From Hyphomicrobiales bacterium (GTDB lineage Bacteria; Pseudomonadota; Alphaproteobacteria; Rhizobiales; Devosiaceae): a stretch of 9,124 nt of DNA. The stretch covers positions 1-9,124 of the forward strand of contig WFOP01000322.1 in assembly GCA_015487985.1 (NCBI GenBank). Reading direction: 5' to 3'. A program made the position numbers and the translations under genes. Shown here piece after piece: positions 6,242 through 9,124 of this stretch (position 1 is its first letter; each line of letters begins with the position of its first letter). The notes under the pieces were generated by a model. The model was not told where the DNA came from, searched no databases, and saw only the letters and a list, made by a program, of their open reading frames with translations.

Positions 6242-8461
6242 CTATTCAACATTCAAATCGACACTGGCCAGAACCTCACCTGTATCACGCATCTTATATC
6301 GCACCTCATAAAGCCCCGCTGAGTCCGGCGCATACAATGAAAGGGAAGTACCCTGTTCGGCACGAGCTTCAGTTATCGGACGCGCGTCTGCTTCAGCCCC
6401 AACAGGAACAATCTCGATATAGTCGTTTCGGTTGCCCGGTCCGCTCCATTTTACCTGCACAACAGCGCCCGAAGCCACACTGGAGGGCGCAGAAAGGGTC
6501 GCACTGGCCGGAGCCAGCGTTATCGGCAGGCTGGCCAATGTCCGGTCTGAGCCGTCAATGACATAGCGCACTTCATAGGCGCCAGGCGCGCTTGGCACAT
6601 CAAACACCGCCGGGGAACCTCGTTCTGTATAGGCATACCCCTCATAAGCCCCTTCGCGGGCCCCCTGTTCAACAATGGTAATATAGTCCCTGGCGTTGTT
6701 TGGCCCGGTCCATTCCACCTCAATGACACCGCCGGGCACCGGGTTGTTGAGTATGCGCAGTGAACCTGAAACCTCTTTCAACTCGATTTCCCGGCTGGCA
6801 AGAGTTGCATCGGATTGACCCATTACATAGCGGATTTCATAGACCCCCAATCCATCGGGAGCCGTAATTATAAGTGGCGAGCCCGTGGAGGTATAGGCAT
6901 AGCTGTTATAACTGCCCTCATCTGCCCCCACTTCCACAATCGTAATATAGTCCCTGGCGTTGTTTGGCCCGGTCCATTCCACCTCGATCTTACCACCCGC
7001 ACCAACGCTGGCAGGCGCTTCAAGCGAAGCCTCCACCGCGACAACAGAAATAGTGCGCGCCACCAGCGTACGGTCGCTTTCATTCAACACATAGCGCAAT
7101 TCATAGGTTCCCGGCTCATCCGGCGCTGTAATGGCCGCCGGCGACCCCTGCCCGGTATAGGCATAGCTCATAAACTTGCCTTCAGGCATGTCCGGCTCAA
7201 CAATTGTGATAAAATCACGTTCATTATCAGGGCCGGTCCAAACAACCTCAAATTCACTTCCCGCCCCCACGGTTTTTGGCGCCTTCAAAGTCCCGCTTAT
7301 TTCGGTGATATTTATTTGCGCTGTTGCCAGCGTTTTATCCGATGGCCCATGCACATAACGCAATTCATAAACGCCCAATCCATCCGGCGCGGTCACCTCA
7401 GCAGGTGAACCCTGTCCCGTATAGGTATAATTGATGAAACTCCCCTCGCGTGCGCCCACCTCAACTATGGTGACATAATCCCTGTCATCATTGGGGCCGG
7501 TCCACACAACCTCAAATACTGCCCCCGCCGCGACACTCTCAGGCGCTTCAAGCGTGGCCCGTAACAATGTAACCTCAACCGGCACTTGCAAAGTAATATT
7601 TCCCTCATCCCCTTCAAGGCTGAATTCCATTCCACCCGAAACATCTGCGCCCGAAACCAGCACCATATAGTCGCCAGCCTCAAATTCACCTATCAACCGG
7701 TCCTTATCACTGGCCTCAGCGATTACTTCGCCCCCGCTCGCCTGAACGCGCCAGTTCATTGGCACAACCACCTGATTTCCATCCTGATCCACCGCGACAA
7801 ATGTCAATTGGGGCGCAACTTCAACAGCAACTTCATTCAAAGCCACTTCCAGCGCCGCTCCGTCATCGGCAAGAATAAATTTCCCCCCGGTATTGTCAGC
7901 CAGACACGAAATCTGACGTCCCTCCTCGGCTGAAAGACCAAAGCCAACCACATGGGCGGTAAAATCCACTCCCCGTTGTTCCAGCAGATTGCCAAGCGCG
8001 CACACATCGGCAGAACAGGTTTCAATCCCGTCTGTAATCAGAATAACGGTGGCTTTATCTTCGGTATAACGCAACTCATCCGCCGCCACCTGCACCGCCG
8101 CGCTCAAAGGGGTTTTTCCCAGAAAACTCATATTGTCCACGGCATCAGAAATCTGCGAAGCCGTACCCGTTGCTGCCGGCACCACCAGTTCAATATCAGA
8201 GCAATTCCCCTTTTCGCGATGCCCATAGGCAATCAGGCCAAGTTCTGTGGTTTCAGGAACGCCGGGTAAAACACTGCGCAAAGTATCGCGCGCAATGGAA
8301 AGTTTTGGCACACCATCAATCTGCCCCCACATGGAACCGGACCCGTCCATGACGATCATCACCCGCTCTTGAGCAACCGCCCCCTGAGCCATCGCCAAAC
8401 CCGCACTCAGCATCACCATACGCGCCAGAACTTTTGCAAATCCCAGACCTTGAACGCTCAT
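6242..8461 (-). CDS. Secreted vWA-domain protein with five tandem Ig-like repeats
   Basis: The 739-residue product begins with a signal peptide ending at GAVAQ (about residue 31). A von Willebrand factor A domain follows (about 34-212) with a complete MIDAS: DGSGS (39-43), T117 in GKTPLSA and D144 in ITDG. It is thus expected to bind a divalent metal and a protein ligand. Four cysteines (87, 149, 154, 186) could form disulfides. A linking domain (about 215-300) comes next, then five tandem 88-residue repeats (303-739) with a WTGPxNxRDYxTIVE core and xGxYExRYV ends, probably beta-sandwich units. I see no sortase or membrane anchor, so it is periplasmic or secreted. The frame extends to an ATG at 8503, but that lies upstream of the best -10 box, so the ATG at 8461, preceded by a purine-rich AGAGAGAG, is chosen. 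The exact partner is unknown. Confidence 0.9.
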   Translation of the reverse strand: MSVQGLGFAKVLARMVMLSAGLAMAQGAVAQERVMIVMDGSGSMWGQIDGVPKLSIARDTLRSVLPGVPETTELGLIAYGHREKGNCSDIELVVPAATGTASQISDAVDNMSFLGKTPLSAAVQVAADELRYTEDKATVILITDGIETCSADVCALGNLLEQRGVDFTAHVVGFGLSAEEGRQISCLADNTGGKFILADDGAALEVALNEVAVEVAPQLTFVAVDQDGNQVVVPMNWRVQASGGEVIAEASDKDRLIGEFEAGDYMVLVSGADVSGGMEFSLEGDEGNITLQVPVEVTLLRATLEAPESVAAGAVFEVVWTGPNDDRDYVTIVEVGAREGSFINYTYTGQGSPAEVTAPDGLGVYELRYVHGPSDKTLATAQINITEISGTLKAPKTVGAGSEFEVVWTGPDNERDFITIVEPDMPEGKFMSYAYTGQGSPAAITAPDEPGTYELRYVLNESDRTLVARTISVVAVEASLEAPASVGAGGKIEVEWTGPNNARDYITIVEVGADEGSYNSYAYTSTGSPLIITAPDGLGVYEIRYVMGQSDATLASREIELKEVSGSLRILNNPVPGGVIEVEWTGPNNARDYITIVEQGAREGAYEGYAYTERGSPAVFDVPSAPGAYEVRYVIDGSDRTLASLPITLAPASATLSAPSSVASGAVVQVKWSGPGNRNDYIEIVPVGAEADARPITEARAEQGTSLSLYAPDSAGLYEVRYKMRDTGEVLASVDLNVE
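6245..7555 (-). repeat. Five in-frame tandem repeats of 264 bp (88 residues)
   Basis: Units run in gene direction at 7555-7292, 7291-7028, 7027-6764, 6763-6500 and 6499-6245 (the last is 3 residues short). Each begins with a (T/S)L-x-A-P-like strand, and all start points are exactly 88 codons apart. The shared pattern is WTGP-x-N-x-RDY-x-TIVE, then a Y-x-YT-x-x-GSP turn, AP-x-x-x-G-x-YE-x-RYV and SD-x-TLA. The first four are close to each other. The fifth is the most diverged (WSGP, NDYIEIV, and no YAYT). Confidence 0.9.
6678..6985 (-). repeat. 44-bp identical block shared by repeats 3 and 4
   Basis: Bases 6678-6721 and 6942-6985 are identical over 44 bp and lie exactly 264 bp apart. They encode the EVEWTGPNNARDYIT core of repeats 4 and 3. 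Other repeat pairs differ at many silent sites in the same place, so repeats 3 and 4 were probably duplicated or converted recently. Confidence 0.85.
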
Positions 8462-8494
8462 CCCCCATCTCTCTCTAAACAAAATATGACAATA

Positions 8495-8522
8495 ATAATA
8501 CAACCCGCCTGACTAAAGGCAA
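8495..8522 (-). promoter_or_regulatory. Sigma-70-like promoter of the vWA/thioredoxin-like operon
   Basis: Read on the minus strand, TTGCCT (8522-8517) and TATTAT (8500-8495) are separated by 16 bases. Transcription would start near 8488, giving a leader of about 27 bases before the ATG at 8461. This supports that ATG over the in-frame ATG at 8503, which would not be transcribed. Confidence 0.5.
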
Positions 8523-8619
8523 GATAGCCAAGAGCTAGCAACCATGTCCACTTTCTGCCGCTTTAGCCCACGTTTTTCTGGCTTTCCCCCATCCAAAGAC
8601 CATCAAACCGGTGTGACCA

Positions 8620-8683
8620 GGGGGAAGATGGCATCCGGATCAGGCAAGCGCGCACCGTTTTTTGGGCAAGCGGGACTTCCCCC
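8620..8683. repeat. Inverted repeat GGGGGAAG...CTTCCCCC enclosing a direct repeat
   Basis: GGGGGAAG (8620-8627) is the exact reverse complement of CTTCCCCC (8676-8683), with 48 bases between. Inside and at the right edge, GGCAAGCG occurs at 8643-8650 and 8665-8672, 22 bp apart, which is about two helical turns. A second C-run, CTTTCCCCC at 8582-8590, could compete for the same G-run. The function is unknown, and chance is not excluded because the arms are simple in sequence. Confidence 0.35.
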
Positions 8684-8726
8684 TCCCCCTAACCAAATAC
8701 TTCTTTTACTGTTAAGTTGATTCACA

Positions 8727-8775
8727 CTGAACAATAAATGTACCAATCTAAACGACCCGTTCAGAATTGGTTCAG
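8727..8775 (+). promoter_or_regulatory. Cluster of three GTTCAG hexamers, possible response-regulator operator
   Basis: GTTCAG occurs at 8759-8764 and 8770-8775, exactly 11 bp apart, and its reverse complement CTGAAC at 8727-8732. Direct repeats with one-helical-turn spacing are typical of OmpR/PhoB-type response regulators. The cluster lies 75-125 bp before the SH3b gene and 265-315 bp from the vWA gene, so the SH3b gene is the likelier target. A clear -35/-10 pair is not visible beside it; CATAAT at 8782-8787 is a possible -10. Confidence 0.4.
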
Positions 8776-8849
8776 CCGCCACATAATAGCCTTGACCCAT
8801 CGCTAACCAACAACACGACCAATACTTACTGAGGGGAAATGTTAATATC

Positions 8850-9124
8850 ATGACTATATCAAAAAAAATCATTATCAGCACATTGGCAACAATCGGCCTT
8901 CTGGCAACCACCGCCGCATCCCTTGCGGTTGAAGCCCGTTCCAAGGCCTCGCTTAATGTGCGTTCCGGGCCGGGCACAAACTTTAACGTGCTTGATGTTC
9001 TTTATAACGGCGAAGTCGTTGACGTAACCGAATGCGTCACTCAAAACTCAAAGAACTGGTGCCGCATTGAACATACCGGCCCCGATGGCTGGGTGAGTGC
9101 AAACTTCCTGGAGGCCGTTACACC
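8850..9124 (+). CDS. Secreted SH3b-domain protein (3' end missing)
   Basis: The first 91 residues are visible and the frame is still open at the window end. Residues 1-29 form a signal peptide (KK near the start, a hydrophobic stretch about 7-24, possible cleavage near SLAVEA). A bacterial SH3 domain (SH3b, PF08239 type) follows, with SLNVRSGPGTNFNVL (34-48), a YNGE turn (52-55) and GWVSANFL (80-87). Two cysteines (C62, C71) could pair. SH3b domains usually bind peptidoglycan or other envelope targets, so an envelope role is inferred; any further domain lies outside the window. GAGGGGA (8831-8837) is the likely ribosome site, with a rather long 12-base spacing. No in-frame start lies closer to it. 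Confidence 0.85.
   Translation, partial: MTISKKIIISTLATIGLLATTAASLAVEARSKASLNVRSGPGTNFNVLDVLYNGEVVDVTECVTQNSKNWCRIEHTGPDGWVSANFLEAVT

Larger units (their letters stand above)
8462..8849. other. 388-bp divergent intergenic region
   Basis: This gap separates the minus-strand vWA gene from the plus-strand SH3b gene. It holds the vWA promoter at the left end, an inverted repeat and a direct repeat in the middle (about 8620-8683), and an AT-rich zone with three GTTCAG hexamers on the right. I found no credible coding frame in it; the open frame 8977-8603 on the minus strand overlaps the SH3b gene and looks like a shadow. A small RNA is possible but has no direct support. Confidence 0.6.

Noticed and set aside
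6815..7408. Long plus-strand open frame opposite the vWA repeats
   Set aside because: It is the complement of the repeat-coding region, shows the repeat period itself, and has no recognisable domain.
6245..7555. Regular repeats considered as a CRISPR array
   Set aside because: The period is 264 bp, in frame, with diverged protein-coding units and no short identical repeats with unique spacers.
8462..8503. Upstream extension of the vWA protein to an ATG at 8503
   Set aside because: It would place the start upstream of the best -10 box and put 14 non-typical residues before a normal signal peptide.
8792..8797. TTGACC -35-like box before the SH3b gene
   Set aside because: The nearest -10-like sequence (AATACT at 8821) is 23 bases away, too far for a normal promoter.
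8839..8853. Four-codon open frame (ATG to TGA) overlapping the SH3b start codon
   Set aside because: It sits only one base after the GAGGGGA ribosome site, too close for efficient initiation, so a leader peptide is unlikely.
8603..8977. Minus-strand open frame of 124 codons in the divergent gap
   Set aside because: It overlaps the well-supported SH3b gene start on the other strand. It lacks a clear ribosome site and a recognisable domain.

Overview
The window looks like chromosomal DNA of a Gram-negative bacterium, most likely an alphaproteobacterium. Several products carry Sec-type signal peptides. The LTxxQ protein at the left edge and the vWA protein resemble versions I know from alphaproteobacteria. 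The base composition is moderate, with AT-rich promoters. This assignment is an inference from gene types, not from a marker gene. I see no rRNA, tRNA, CRISPR array, insertion sequence or integrase.

Left part (1-2909, + strand): the 3' end of a periplasmic Spy/CpxP-like (LTxxQ) protein is followed by a gap with strong RNA hairpins and a probable terminator. Then come a PLP enzyme of the cysteine-desulfurase-like type that lacks the usual catalytic cysteine, and, 23 bp on, an EamA/DMT-family membrane transporter. A lone minus-strand gene for a secreted DUF2147-like protein (2961-3383) faces the transporter.

Middle (3604-5682, + strand): thymidine kinase (tdk), a YciA-type acyl-CoA thioesterase, a phage-type Dam adenine methyltransferase (PF05869-like), and a PD-(D/E)XK nuclease-like protein. 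The last two overlap by about 100-140 bp, and the nuclease-like protein begins with an apparent signal peptide. This methyltransferase/nuclease pair is the most interesting part of the window. It looks like phage-derived DNA-modification machinery living as a chromosomal gene pair, and the predicted export of the nuclease does not fit a classical restriction-modification system.

Right part (8461 down to 5679, - strand): a two-gene unit encodes a secreted vWA-domain protein with five tandem 88-residue repeats, then, 14 bp on, a cytoplasmic thioredoxin-like protein with a CNHC motif. Its last gene overlaps the nuclease-like gene tail-to-tail by 4 bp. A 388-bp divergent intergenic region carries a good minus-strand promoter, a cluster of three GTTCAG hexamers and some inverted repeats. 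It leads into a secreted SH3b-domain protein (+ strand from 8850) that runs off the right edge.

The common theme at both edges and in the vWA gene is the cell envelope (Spy-like, DUF2147, vWA, SH3b). The middle block concerns nucleotide and DNA metabolism. No strong evidence ties the two themes together.
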